Shown here piece after piece: positions 53,444 to 61,987 of a stretch of DNA of 64,000 nucleotides. Position numbers and translations under genes: made by a program. Location of the stretch: the NCBI RefSeq assembly GCF_003060865.1, contig NZ_CP028918.1, positions 876,001 to 940,000 on the forward strand, read 5' to 3'. A model generated the notes under the pieces. The model saw only the letters and a program-made list of their open reading frames with translations, was not told the origin of the DNA and ran no database searches. The stretch comes from Gemmobacter aquarius. Lineage in GTDB: Bacteria > Pseudomonadota > Alphaproteobacteria > Rhodobacterales > Rhodobacteraceae. Each line of letters starts with the position of its first letter. Position 1 is the first letter of the stretch.

Positions 53444-53824
53444 TCAGGTGAGCGCCGTGATGTGGCAGGTGAGCGCCTGCCAGCCATCGGGGCGCATGAT
53501 GATGCAAGCCGACAGAAGCAGCGCGCAGCGCGGCAGGTCGGTGCCGTCGGGGCCGGTGGCGCCTGCAAGGACGTAGCGCTGCGACAAAAGCGCGGCTCCG
53601 GGGCCTACGGGACGCAGTTTGGCGCGGCCTGACACGAGGCGGGCGCTGCGGAAGGTGCCTTCGAATTCCGCCATGAAGGCGAGGCGGGCTGCTTCGCGCC
53701 CATCGCAATGCTGGCCGGTGGCGGTGACCACCTCGGCATCGTCGGAAAGCAGCCGCACGAGGCTGTCGGCGTCTTGCGTGGAAAATGCGGTGGCGAAGGC
53801 GCGGGTATAGCTGTCGGCGTTCAT
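53444..53824 (-). CDS. SnoaL/NTF2-like (DUF4440-type) domain protein
   Basis: 126 residues (MNADSYTRAFATAF). NTF2-fold pattern: STQDADSLVRLLSDDAEVVTATGQHCDGREAARL, later SARLVSGRAKLRPVGPGAALLSQRYVL. Such proteins bind small ligands or act as non-catalytic partners. The ATG overlaps the DUF1638 stop (ATGA), so the two are co-translated. Role unknown. Confidence 0.78.
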   Translation of the reverse strand: MNADSYTRAFATAFSTQDADSLVRLLSDDAEVVTATGQHCDGREAARLAFMAEFEGTFRSARLVSGRAKLRPVGPGAALLSQRYVLAGATGPDGTDLPRCALLLSACIIMRPDGWQALTCHITALT

Positions 53825-54495
53825 GCCACCGGATGTGCCACGGCGGCGAGGGCGGGGGCAAGGTCTCCGTAGCCGGTGAGCCGCCGTTCGTAGGCAAGAC
53901 CCAGCCTGTCGGCGCATTCCCGCGCTTTTACATCAAGGGCGGGGTCGTCAAGTTGGGCCTGATACACGAGTTTCGTGTAATTGCCGAAATACATGTCGCG
54001 CAGTTCGGGGTGCCGGTCGAGGCCCATGGGACGCCAGACGAAGGCATCGAACTGCCGCACGAGGAAATCGGTCAGGTAGAAGGCGGTGAATTCGGTTTCG
54101 GATTTTGCGGCGAAGGCGGCGTTGCCTTCGAAGAAGGAATAGCAATGCGGGCCAGCGACCATTTCGACGCCGAGTTCGGCGCATTTGGCTTGCAAAAGGC
54201 CCCCCGTGCCGCAATCGGCGTAGACCACGAAGAAGCGGTCATAGGCGGCGCGATGGGCCGCTATGGCGGACTCAACCGCGGCGGGAATGCGGTCGGGCCA
54301 AAGGTGCAGGTTGGCGGGCAGGCATTGCAGGTCGAGGTGGTCCCAGCCGTTCGCGCGTTTCAGCGCGAGAATTTCATGGGCGAGGGCACCGCAGGCGATC
54401 AGCAGGATTTTCCCCCGGTCTGCCGAGGGGGCGGTGACGGTAAGGCCCTGTTCGGTCAGCGTGGCGTCGTCGAGGGGGGGCGCGGTCAGCGCCAC
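53821..54495 (-). CDS. DUF1638 protein linked to corrinoid methyltransfer
   Basis: 224 residues. DUF1638 features: KILLIACGALAHEILAL near residue 29, DLQCLPANLHLWPDRIPAAV near residue 54, VYADCGTGG near residue 91, and a conserved AGPHCYSFFEGN near residue 113. Members sit next to corrinoid proteins and B12-dependent methyltransferases in Rhodobacterales; biochemical role not known. Two cysteines (CGT, HCY) and a glycine-rich turn could bind a cofactor. Overlaps the small membrane-protein gene upstream by 10 bp. Confidence 0.85.
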   Translation of the reverse strand: MALTAPPLDDATLTEQGLTVTAPSADRGKILLIACGALAHEILALKRANGWDHLDLQCLPANLHLWPDRIPAAVESAIAAHRAAYDRFFVVYADCGTGGLLQAKCAELGVEMVAGPHCYSFFEGNAAFAAKSETEFTAFYLTDFLVRQFDAFVWRPMGLDRHPELRDMYFGNYTKLVYQAQLDDPALDVKARECADRLGLAYERRLTGYGDLAPALAAVAHPVA

Positions 54496-54641
54496 TGGCG
54501 TGCGCCGACGATCAGGGTGCCGGCCAATGCGGCGAAGCCGAGGGCTGCAAGTGGCAGATCGGCCCAGACGGCGAGGCCGAGGGTGAGGCCCGCAGCGAGG
54601 ATGACGAAGGCGATCAGCGACAGGAAATGGGTAAGCGGCAT
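54486..54641 (-). CDS. Small two-helix membrane protein
   Basis: 51 residues (MPLTHFLSLIAFVILAAG), almost fully hydrophobic with two predicted helices and an RQW tail. AAAGGAAACGCC gives a good ribosome site for ATG 54641. It overlaps DUF1638, suggesting one operon. No family recognised. Confidence 0.65.
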   Translation of the reverse strand: MPLTHFLSLIAFVILAAGLTLGLAVWADLPLAALGFAALAGTLIVGARQWR

Positions 54642-54702
54642 GGCGTTTCCTTTCCCTTTACAATCTGGCGCGGATGGGGAGCGAATCCAAGGGGTGTGCA
54701 AG

Positions 54703-54739
54703 AAAAAGCCCCGCAAGCCGATGGGCTGCGGGGCTTTTT
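54703..54739. terminator. Bidirectional intrinsic terminator after the corrinoid gene
   Basis: AAAAAGCCCCGCA / TGCGGGGCTTTTT, 13-bp stem with runs of A and T on either side. It separates the corrinoid gene from the downstream small genes on the same strand, which therefore probably have a promoter or rely on read-through. Confidence 0.88.
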
Positions 54740-54752
54740 GCCGAAGGTGTGA

Positions 54753-55451
<699 letters not shown>

Positions 55452-55535
55452 CGGTCGGCACTCCCACAAGGGTTTCGTCACTGGTGCATGGGCGATAAGC
55501 GGCATGTGCACTTTTCGTTTAGCGACATGCCCCGG
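55452..55535 (-). promoter_or_regulatory. Candidate structured 5' leader of the corrinoid gene
   Basis: On the minus strand GGCATGT (55531-55525) pairs with ACATGCC (55507-55501) around a 17-base loop with CGCTAAACGAAAAGTG. An overlapping alternative pairs GTGCA (55511-55507) with TGCAC (55488-55484). CCC-TTGT-GGG (55472-55463) can hide the GGGAG ribosome site 9 bases before the ATG. This mutually exclusive layout is what a riboswitch or attenuator looks like. I do not match it to SAM, SAH or cobalamin riboswitch consensus. Confidence 0.45.
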
Positions 55536-55582
55536 ATGAAAGCCGACAGCAAGGGGTCGGTTGTGGAAAGACGGTGGTACTT

Positions 55583-55597
55583 GTTCATGGTATGTTC
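55583..55597. promoter_or_regulatory. LexA (SOS) box upstream of the radical-SAM gene
   Basis: GTTC-ATGGTAT-GTTC is an exact GTTC-N7-GTTC box, ending 12 bp before the ATG at 55610. It predicts SOS induction of this gene. Confidence 0.8.
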
Positions 55598-55609
55598 TAT
55601 ATTTGCCGC

Positions 55610-56701
55610 ATGGAAGAGGAAAAGCGAAGGGCGCTGATGCCGGGCCAGCGGGTGCGGGCGCGGGGTGTGGGCAGCAATGCCACGGGCCGGTTCGAGCCGA
55701 GGGCGGTCGAGGCGGCGGCAGACGGCTGGGACATGGCCGAAGAAGAGCGGCTGGTGGCGACCGAGGTTCGAGTGGAGCGGGCACGGTCGGCGCTGAGTTT
55801 CAACAAGAGCCCGGACATTCCGTTTGACCGGTCGATCAACCCCTATCGGGGGTGCGAGCATGGCTGCGTCTATTGCTTCGCGCGGCCGAGCCATGCGTTT
55901 TTGAACCTGTCGCCTGCGCTGGATTTCGAGACACGGCTGATTGCGCGGCCGGGAATCGGGGCGGTGCTGGAGCGCGAGTTGCGAAAGCCCGGCTATCGGG
56001 TCGGGACGGTGGCGATCGGCACCAATACCGACCCCTACCAGCCCTGCGAGGCGGAGCACCGCGTGATGCGCGAGGTGGTCGAGGTGCTGGCGGCCTTTGA
56101 CCATCCGCTGGCGATCACGACGAAGGGGACGCTGATCGAGCGCGATCTGGACCTGCTGGCGCCGATGGCGGCCAAGGGGCTGTTGCGTGTGGGGATTTCG
56201 GTGACGACGCTGGATGCGGGGCTGTCGCGCAGCATGGAGCCGAGGGCGGCTGCGCCTGCGCGGCGGCTCGAGGTGATCCGGCGGTTGACGGCGGCGGGGG
56301 TGACGGTTCGGGTGATGGTGGCGCCTGTGGTGCCGGGGCTGACGGATCACGAGATGGAGCCGATACTGGCGGCGGCGGCCGAGGCGGGGGCAAAGGGGGC
56401 GAGCTGGATCATGCTGCGGCTGCCGCTGGAAGTGGCCGGGCTGTGGCGCGACTGGCTGGAGGCGCATCAACCCCTGCGGGCGGCCAAGGTGATGGCGCGG
56501 GTGCGCGAGGCGCGAGGTGGAAAGGATTACGATGCCGAATGGGGCAAGCGGATGCGGGGCGAGGGGGTGTTTGCCGAGCTGATCGGGCAGCGCTTCAAGC
56601 TGGCGGTGGCGCGCTATGGGTTGGCGCAGGATCTGCCTGCGTTGCGCTGCGATCTGTTTGCCGCCCCGCCGAGGGCGGGGGACCAGTTGGCGCTGTTTTG
56701 A
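55610..56701 (+). CDS. Radical SAM protein, PA0069/SplB-like
   Basis: 363 residues from ATG 55610. The 4Fe-4S cysteines are in RGCEHGCVYCFARPSH near residue 85 (CxxxCxxC). GTNTDPYQPCEAEH near residue 142 and TKGTLIERDLDLL near residue 174 are typical of the PA0069 family, related to spore photoproduct lyase. A role in DNA photoproduct or nucleic-acid repair is inferred from this kinship and the LexA box. The gene is convergent with bmt, with four palindromes between. Confidence 0.88.
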   Translation: MEEEKRRALMPGQRVRARGVGSNATGRFEPRAVEAAADGWDMAEEERLVATEVRVERARSALSFNKSPDIPFDRSINPYRGCEHGCVYCFARPSHAFLNLSPALDFETRLIARPGIGAVLERELRKPGYRVGTVAIGTNTDPYQPCEAEHRVMREVVEVLAAFDHPLAITTKGTLIERDLDLLAPMAAKGLLRVGISVTTLDAGLSRSMEPRAAAPARRLEVIRRLTAAGVTVRVMVAPVVPGLTDHEMEPILAAAAEAGAKGASWIMLRLPLEVAGLWRDWLEAHQPLRAAKVMARVREARGGKDYDAEWGKRMRGEGVFAELIGQRFKLAVARYGLAQDLPALRCDLFAAPPRAGDQLALF

Positions 56702-56704
56702 AAA

Positions 56705-56814
56705 GCGGAATTTCGCGAAAATTCCGCGCCGAATTCTGGCGCAGAATTCGGGTTTACCACGGCGGGCACCGGAATTTGCGTCAAATTCCGGCGCGAAGTC
56801 TGTGTCAGACTTCG
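56705..56814. repeat. Four palindromes between convergent genes
   Basis: 56705-56727 GCGGAATTT-CGCGA-AAATTCCGC; 56730-56750 CGAATTCT-GGCGC-AGAATTCG; 56769-56791 CCGGAATTTG-CGT-CAAATTCCGG; 56794-56814 CGAAGTCTG-TGT-CAGACTTCG. They fill the whole gap between the radical-SAM stop and the bmt stop. Confidence 0.9.
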
Positions 56815-56816
56815 GC

Positions 56817-57830
56817 TTAGCCGCGGCGGCCGCGGCGTTCGCGTTTGGGGTCGCCCGAGGTGTCGCCCGTGCCGTCGGAGGCCGAGGAGAAGCCGCCGAG
56901 TGCCGCGCTGATCGTATCGAGCGACGGGCGCGGGCCGGGGGGCGTTTCTTCCAGTGCGCGGCGCATGGATTTGAGGTGTTCGGGCATGGTGCCGCAGCAG
57001 CCGCCGATGATGCGTACGCCAGCGTCGCGGGCGAGCACGGCGTATTGGCCCATCAACTCGGGTGTGCCGTCATAATGGATGTGGCCGTCGTGGTATTTCG
57101 GGATGCCCGCATTGCCCTTGGCGATCAGCGGGCGGTCGGTTCCGGTCGAGGCAAAGCCAAGGACCGTACGCATCAGGTCGGACGCGCCGACGCCGCAATT
57201 GGCGCCAAAGGCGAGCGGCGGGTTCGGGAGTTTCTCGACCATCTCGGCCATGGCGGCCGAGGTCACGCCCATCATGGTGCGGCCTGCGGTGTCAAAGCTC
57301 ATGGTGCCGCACCACGGCATGCCGGACAGGCGGCAGGCTTCGGCGGCGGCCTTGTATTCTTCGGGGGCCGAGATGGTTTCGACCCAGATGACGTCGACGC
57401 CGCCTTCCTTCATGCCTTCGATCTGCTCGTGGAAGATTTCGACGGCAAGCGCGTGGGTCATGGTGCCCATGGGTTCGAAGATGTCACCCGTTGGGCCGAC
57501 CGAGCCTGCCACGACGACGGGGCGGCCTGCTGCATCGGCTATCTCGCGGCCAAGCGCCACGCCGGTGCGGTTGAGTTCGCGCACGCGGCCCTGCAGGCTG
57601 TGCAGTTTCAGGCGCGAGGCGTTGCCGCCGAAGGTGTTGGTCAGGAAGATGTCGGACCCTGCCTCGACCGCGCCGCGGTAGAGTGTACGGATGTTGTCGG
57701 GCTGTTCCACGTTCCACATCTCGGGCGGTTCGCCCGAGGAGAGGCCCATGTTGAACAGGTTTGTTCCTGTGGCCCCGTCGGCCATGAGCCAGTCGCGGGT
57801 GGCAAGCAGTTTGGACAGGGCGTCAGACAT
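56817..57830 (-). CDS. bmt: Homocysteine S-methyltransferase (Bmt), part of a split methionine synthase
   Basis: 337 residues from ATG 57830 (MSDALSKLLATRDWLMADGATGTNLF). Zinc cysteines in GANCGVGASD near residue 217 and IGGCCGTMPEHLK near residue 283 define the homocysteine methyltransferase fold, as in BHMT and the N-domain of MetH. Annotated as betaine-homocysteine methyltransferase in Rhodobacterales; the corrinoid gene nearby suggests a methyl-B12 donor instead. The C-terminal tail (KRERRGRRG) is basic. It is on the same strand as, but not contiguous with, the corrinoid gene. Confidence 0.92.
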   Translation of the reverse strand: MSDALSKLLATRDWLMADGATGTNLFNMGLSSGEPPEMWNVEQPDNIRTLYRGAVEAGSDIFLTNTFGGNASRLKLHSLQGRVRELNRTGVALGREIADAAGRPVVVAGSVGPTGDIFEPMGTMTHALAVEIFHEQIEGMKEGGVDVIWVETISAPEEYKAAAEACRLSGMPWCGTMSFDTAGRTMMGVTSAAMAEMVEKLPNPPLAFGANCGVGASDLMRTVLGFASTGTDRPLIAKGNAGIPKYHDGHIHYDGTPELMGQYAVLARDAGVRIIGGCCGTMPEHLKSMRRALEETPPGPRPSLDTISAALGGFSSASDGTGDTSGDPKRERRGRRG

Positions 57831-57855
57831 CAGGGCACCTTGGTTGGAAAAAAGG

Positions 57856-59727
57856 TCACCCCTTCCTCTGCCATGACGCGGGGGCGGTGGCAAATTCATA
57901 ATCTGCATCTTCATCATGAAGCGGGGACTCGGATGGGTCATCCGTAGGTTGCAGCCTGTCGGGGTGGTGGATGGCGCGGGAGAGCTCGAATCCTGCGAGG
58001 GCGAGTGTGGCGAGGTTCGCGGCGCAGATGTAGCGAGGTTCCCATTTTGGTGCGAAGCCTTGCTTGAAGCGGGCAAGCCCCGCCGCGCGGGGTGTGGCGA
58101 GGCGCGCGAGGCGGGCTGGCAGGGCGGGGACAGCGGCGAGGGACAGGCGGGGTATGCCCTGTGCTGCGGCGTCGTGGATTGCCGTGGCGACAAGGGCTTG
58201 CATGGTGCCATCAGGCAGGGTTTCGCCGTGTCGCATGAGGTCGAGCGTCCATTCCGCGGGGGCGGTATGAAAACTGGCGAAGGCCACGGGGGTTTCGCCC
58301 TGCCATGCGACGTAGAGCCTTTGCCGCGCAAGATGGGCGGGGCAGAAGCGCCCCATGGAAAAGCCGCGTTCACCGCCGTGCAGGCTGGCCCATTCGCGGT
58401 TAAGGCGGGCGAGGGCGGGGCAGTGCGGATCGTGCCCGCGCGTGACGGTGATGCCCGCCGCCGTCGCCTTGCGGAGCTTCCGGCGCAGCGTGGCGAGGGC
58501 CGGTTTGGCAAGATCGAAGCCGCGCGGGGAAATGACAGCCTCGGCCGCGATGCGAAGGGGGCGCAGACCGTGGCGGCGCGCAGTCGCGGCAAGGCGGGCA
58601 TCGGCCTTGTACAATGCGGGCAGGCGGTTTTCGGCGCGGGCGGCTGCGGTCAGGGCGGACAGGGTTGCGGGGTCCGGCGGGCCGGGGAAGGGGTTAAGCA
58701 TCGCGGCGAGGATGTGGGGCGTGCGGCCTGCGAGGCAGGATTGCGGACCGAGGCGCAGCAAGCATGTGTCGCCCTGCCGGTGAAGTGCGGTTTCGGCGCG
58801 CGGCGCAAGCTGCGGCGAATGGGGCTGTCCGGGCGGCTGCGGCGTTGCGTTGCGCGGGGCGAAGACGGCCCAGAGCGCGCCTGCCACTGCGGGCAGGGCG
58901 TAAAACACCGCCCGCCACGCGAGAACCGCGACCATGAGGGGACCGTCCGGAACCTGTGGCAAAAGGAAAAGCACCGTCATCTCGAAGGCGCCGACACCTG
59001 CGGGCGCGCCCGAGGCGAGGCCCGCGCCGAGCGCAAGCAGGACCACGGGCAGTAGCGTGGTGAACGGCGGCTGATGGGGGGCGGGGAACAGCGCCCAGAG
59101 CGCAAGGCCGAGGGCGACGAGGTCGATCGTGGCCCAGAACAGGAAGGCGAGCATCGTTACCGCGTTGGGCCAATGGCGGCGGAGCGGCAGCCATGTCGGG
59201 CGCAAGGCACCGAGCAGGAGGGAAAGGCATGCGACCGCCAGCACGGCATGGGCGAGTGGCGCGTAGGGGGTGGTCTGCATGGTGGACAGAACCAGTGCGG
59301 CGAGGGTGGCGAGCGAGGCCAGGAAGCCGACGGTCATTGCCAGTGACAGGCGCGTGGCCTGCCAGAGCGTCAGGCCGGGCAGCAGCCGCCAGCGGATCAG
59401 GGCGCCTGTCACGGGGCCGAAGCCTGCGGTCTGGCTGACCGCGCCAGCAGCCATGCCGGCCCGAAAGGCGTTCAGGCCGGTCATTCCGGTGCCGAGATGG
59501 CGGTGCAGCACACGTTCCTGACCGCCGACCGCAAGGAAGCCGACCGCGACCGCAGCGAGCGAAAGCGCCCATTGCAAGGCCGATACGTCATAGACCGCGT
59601 CCCTGATCGCTGCGGGGTCGAGATGGTCCAGCCGCGAGACGACCAGCCAGACGAGGCAGGCAGCGACGGTCAGGCTGAGGGCAGGCTTTGCCAGTTGTAG
59701 CGCCTGCCGCCGGTACGATTTCGCCAT
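57856..59727 (-). CDS. MprF-like phosphatidylglycerol lysyltransferase/flippase
   Basis: 623 residues. About eight to nine membrane helices (residues 15-330) with the flippase motif GFGPVTGALIRWRL near residue 110 and SGAPAGVGAFEMTVLFLLP near residue 245, then a soluble DUF2156 domain with GERGFSMGRF and AWQGETPVAFASFH. MprF adds lysine or alanine to membrane lipids and flips them. The membrane part is shorter than in Firmicutes (14 helices). ATG 59727 preferred; 59751 possible. Substrate not determined. Confidence 0.85.
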   Translation of the reverse strand: MAKSYRRQALQLAKPALSLTVAACLVWLVVSRLDHLDPAAIRDAVYDVSALQWALSLAAVAVGFLAVGGQERVLHRHLGTGMTGLNAFRAGMAAGAVSQTAGFGPVTGALIRWRLLPGLTLWQATRLSLAMTVGFLASLATLAALVLSTMQTTPYAPLAHAVLAVACLSLLLGALRPTWLPLRRHWPNAVTMLAFLFWATIDLVALGLALWALFPAPHQPPFTTLLPVVLLALGAGLASGAPAGVGAFEMTVLFLLPQVPDGPLMVAVLAWRAVFYALPAVAGALWAVFAPRNATPQPPGQPHSPQLAPRAETALHRQGDTCLLRLGPQSCLAGRTPHILAAMLNPFPGPPDPATLSALTAAARAENRLPALYKADARLAATARRHGLRPLRIAAEAVISPRGFDLAKPALATLRRKLRKATAAGITVTRGHDPHCPALARLNREWASLHGGERGFSMGRFCPAHLARQRLYVAWQGETPVAFASFHTAPAEWTLDLMRHGETLPDGTMQALVATAIHDAAAQGIPRLSLAAVPALPARLARLATPRAAGLARFKQGFAPKWEPRYICAANLATLALAGFELSRAIHHPDRLQPTDDPSESPLHDEDADYEFATAPASWQRKG

Positions 59728-59834
59728 ATGTCCCCGCACCTGCACAAGCACCTCACCCGTGCCGACTGTCGCAGTACGAGTTTACTGTCCGATTAACGGC
59801 AACGGCGCGCCGTGATTTAGCTGTCGGAGGAAGC

Positions 59835-59882
59835 GGCAGACGGGGAGGCAGACGGGGAGGCAGACGGGGAGGCAGACGGGGA
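59835..59882. repeat. Four perfect 12-bp tandem repeats
   Basis: GGCAGACGGGGA repeated at 59835, 59847, 59859 and 59871. It lies between the MprF-like gene and the ATP-synthase inhibitor gene, in non-coding sequence. Confidence 0.9.
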
Positions 59883-59980
59883 GGGGCCCGAGCAGGTGCG
59901 GTCGAGCGCAAGGCGGCCCATGCGAAAGGGGCAGCCGATGGCTGCCCCTGTGCGACCCGGCAAGGGCGCGTCTGTCGCGG

Positions 59981-60295
59981 TCAGAGTTCCTGCATCAGTT
60001 GCGATTTTGCGACCGGCAGCAGTTCTGCCATCTTGGCGCGTACGGTATCTGCGCTTGCCAGCGCGCCGAGGTCGGCGGCGACCTTGCGGACCACGTCCTC
60101 TATGCCTGCCTCCTCGAAATCGGCCGAGACGACCGACATCGCATAGGCTGCGGCATCGTCGCCGGATTTGCCGAGCAGGCCCGCAGCCCAGAGGCCGACG
60201 AGCTTGTTGCGCCGCGCCTCGGCACGGAACTGCATGTCGGCGTCATGGGCGAATTTGGATTCGAAGGCGTTTTCGCGGTCGTCGAACGTGGTCAT
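59981..60295 (-). CDS. F1Fo-ATP synthase inhibitor zeta subunit (DUF1476)
   Basis: 104 residues (MTTFDDRENAFESKFAHD). The full DUF1476 pattern is visible: FRAEARRNKLVGLWAAGLLG near residue 24 and VVRKVAADLGALASADTVRAKM near residue 68. In Paracoccus denitrificans this zeta protein blocks reverse ATP hydrolysis by the F1 motor. Specific to Alphaproteobacteria, which supports the taxonomic call. Divergent from purC. Confidence 0.95.
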   Translation of the reverse strand: MTTFDDRENAFESKFAHDADMQFRAEARRNKLVGLWAAGLLGKSGDDAAAYAMSVVSADFEEAGIEDVVRKVAADLGALASADTVRAKMAELLPVAKSQLMQEL

Positions 60296-60547
60296 GAGGA
60301 GGCCCCTGGGTGATCGTTCCTGTCGGCTTGACATATGCCCCTGCCGGACCTGCGCTGCAAGGGGGGCCGCGTTGCCGCTGCGCTGCGGTTCAAGCGCGGC
60401 ATGCACTGCTGCACGGACGGGGGCCAGAACGGGACAGGAAGGGCGGCGGACCTGCGCCTTGCCAGTTTGCCCTGTCGCGGCTATAGCGCAGGGAAGCAGG
60501 CGGGGGACCCTTGGGGTTGCCCCGTTGCTGCATTTGGCGGGGTTGGA

Positions 60548-61315
60548 ATGGCACGGCGCAAGAAGGTTTACGAGGGCAAGGCGAAAATCCTGTACGAAGG
60601 CCCCGAGCCGGGCACCTTGATCCAGTATTTCAAGGACGATTCCGCGCCGACCGCCGCAGTGCCTGCCCCCGCCGCCGTGGAAGGCAAGGGCGTGCTGAAC
60701 AACCGCCTGTCGGAGTTCTTCATGGCCGGGCTGAATTCGGTCGGCGTGCCGACGCATTTCATCCGTCGCCTGAACATGCGCGAGCAGCTGGTCCGGATGG
60801 CCGAGATCATTCCGGTCGAGGTGGTGGTGCGGAACTTTGCCGCAGGCGACATCTCGACCCGTCTGGGCATTCCCGAGGGCACGCCGCTGCCCCGCCCGAT
60901 CGTGGAATACTACTACAAGGACGAACGTCTGGGCACTCCGCTGGTGTCGGAAGAGCACGTGATCGCGTTCAACTGGGCATCGCAGCAAGACCTTGACGAC
61001 ATGGTCGCGCTGGCCCTGCGGGTGAACGATTTCCTGTCGGGTGTGATGATGGGCGTGGGCATCCGGCTGGCCGATTTCCGGCTGGAGGTGGGTCGCGTCT
61101 GGGAGGGCGATTACATGCGCCTGATCGTGGCCGACGAGATCAGCCCGGATTCGTGCAGGCTCTGGGACATGCGTGGCCTTCAGGACGGGCAGGACCGCGA
61201 GGGCACGCCGCGAGAGCCGGGGCCTTTGGCGGATGTCTATACCGAACTGGCGCGGCGGTTGGGTGTGATGCCGTCGAATGTGACCCATACGACAAAGCCG
61301 ACACTGATCAACTGA
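60548..61315 (+). CDS. purC: SAICAR synthase
   Basis: 255 residues (MARRKKVYEGKAKILYEG). EGKGVLNNRLSEFF near residue 45, VEVVVRNFAAGDISTRLG near residue 90, and ADEISPDSCRLWD near residue 198 match SAICAR synthetase, step 7 of purine synthesis. The loop after FKDD reads SAPTAAVPAPAA, where alphaproteobacterial PurC normally has an ATAFNxxKK segment (from memory). That loop binds nucleotide, so this copy may be altered or have a partner paralogue. purS follows after 182 bp; purQ and purL do not. Confidence 0.9.
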   Translation: MARRKKVYEGKAKILYEGPEPGTLIQYFKDDSAPTAAVPAPAAVEGKGVLNNRLSEFFMAGLNSVGVPTHFIRRLNMREQLVRMAEIIPVEVVVRNFAAGDISTRLGIPEGTPLPRPIVEYYYKDERLGTPLVSEEHVIAFNWASQQDLDDMVALALRVNDFLSGVMMGVGIRLADFRLEVGRVWEGDYMRLIVADEISPDSCRLWDMRGLQDGQDREGTPREPGPLADVYTELARRLGVMPSNVTHTTKPTLIN

Positions 61316-61325
61316 GGGGCGCGGG

Positions 61326-61418
61326 GGGTGCGCGGTGAACGCGCACCCTACGGGGTTCATCGGGGCGGAATGCTATCGGGGGTGAGGCGCTTGCGCCGAG
61401 GGGGCCGAGGCCCCCTTT
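61326..61418 (+). terminator. Two hairpins between purC and purS
   Basis: 61326-61348 GGGTGCGCG-GTGAA-CGCGCACCC and 61399-61418 AGGGGGCC-GA-GGCCCCCT followed by TTGCTTT. Either could end the purC transcript, so purS may be separately expressed. Confidence 0.5.
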
Positions 61419-61497
61419 GCTTTGGCGGCTCGGGCCTTGCCCATGGGGGCGAGGTTCGGTAAGGCACGGGAAAGCTGAACTGTTCGGGGGTTTCGTC

Positions 61498-61737
61498 ATG
61501 AAAGCGCGTGTGACCGTCATGTTGAAGACTGGCGTTCTGGACCCTCAGGGCGAGGCGGTGCGCCATGCGCTGGGCACGCTGGGGTTTGCCGGTGTGACCG
61601 GGGTGCGGCAGGGCAAGGTGATCGAGCTCGATCTGGCCCAGACCGATGCGGCGGCGGCCGAGACCGAGGTCAAGGCGATGTGCGAGAAGCTGCTCGCCAA
61701 TACGGTGATCGAGAGCTACCGCGTCGAGATCCTCTGA
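61498..61737 (+). CDS. purS: PurS subunit of FGAM synthase
   Basis: 79 residues (MKARVTVMLKTGVLDPQGEAV). Matches the small PurS family: GTLGFAGVTGVRQGKVIELDL and a C-terminal CEKLLANTVIESYRVEIL. It bridges PurL and PurQ in the three-part FGAM synthase. The usual neighbour purQ is missing; the next gene is a dehydrogenase. Confidence 0.95.
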   Translation: MKARVTVMLKTGVLDPQGEAVRHALGTLGFAGVTGVRQGKVIELDLAQTDAAAAETEVKAMCEKLLANTVIESYRVEIL

Positions 61738-61851
61738 ACCGGGCGCCGGCTTGGGGGGCATCGAGCCCCCGCGCGCCGGCTTTGGCGCGGGTTTGGCGGT
61801 TGCGGTTTTTCTGGCAAGGTTGGGGCGGATGCCGGGGCGGGAGCCTTCGGC

Positions 61852-61878
61852 GAGGATATTTGGGCGAGCGTGAATGGG
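61852..61878 (+). repeat. GAGGATATTTGGGC repeat, copy 5
   Basis: GAGGATATTTGGGCGAGCGTGAATGGG, same orientation as copies 1 and 3, downstream of purS. Confidence 0.8.
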
Positions 61879-61987
61879 CAGGGCGGGCTTTGGCCTGCCT
61901 TTTTCGTATTTGGCGACAGGGGCGGTCGCTGGCGGGCGAGAGCTGGCGGGTCTGGCGGTCTTTGCTTTTGGAAAAACGGGGGGTGTC

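Noticed and set aside
50524..53568. A 1014-codon minus-strand frame over bamD and recN
   Set aside because: Antisense shadow; R/P/Q-rich and without domains, while the plus strand has clear bamD and recN.
55452..55535. Known SAM, SAH or cobalamin riboswitch
   Set aside because: I could not fit the conserved core sequences of these classes, so the region is listed only as a candidate leader.
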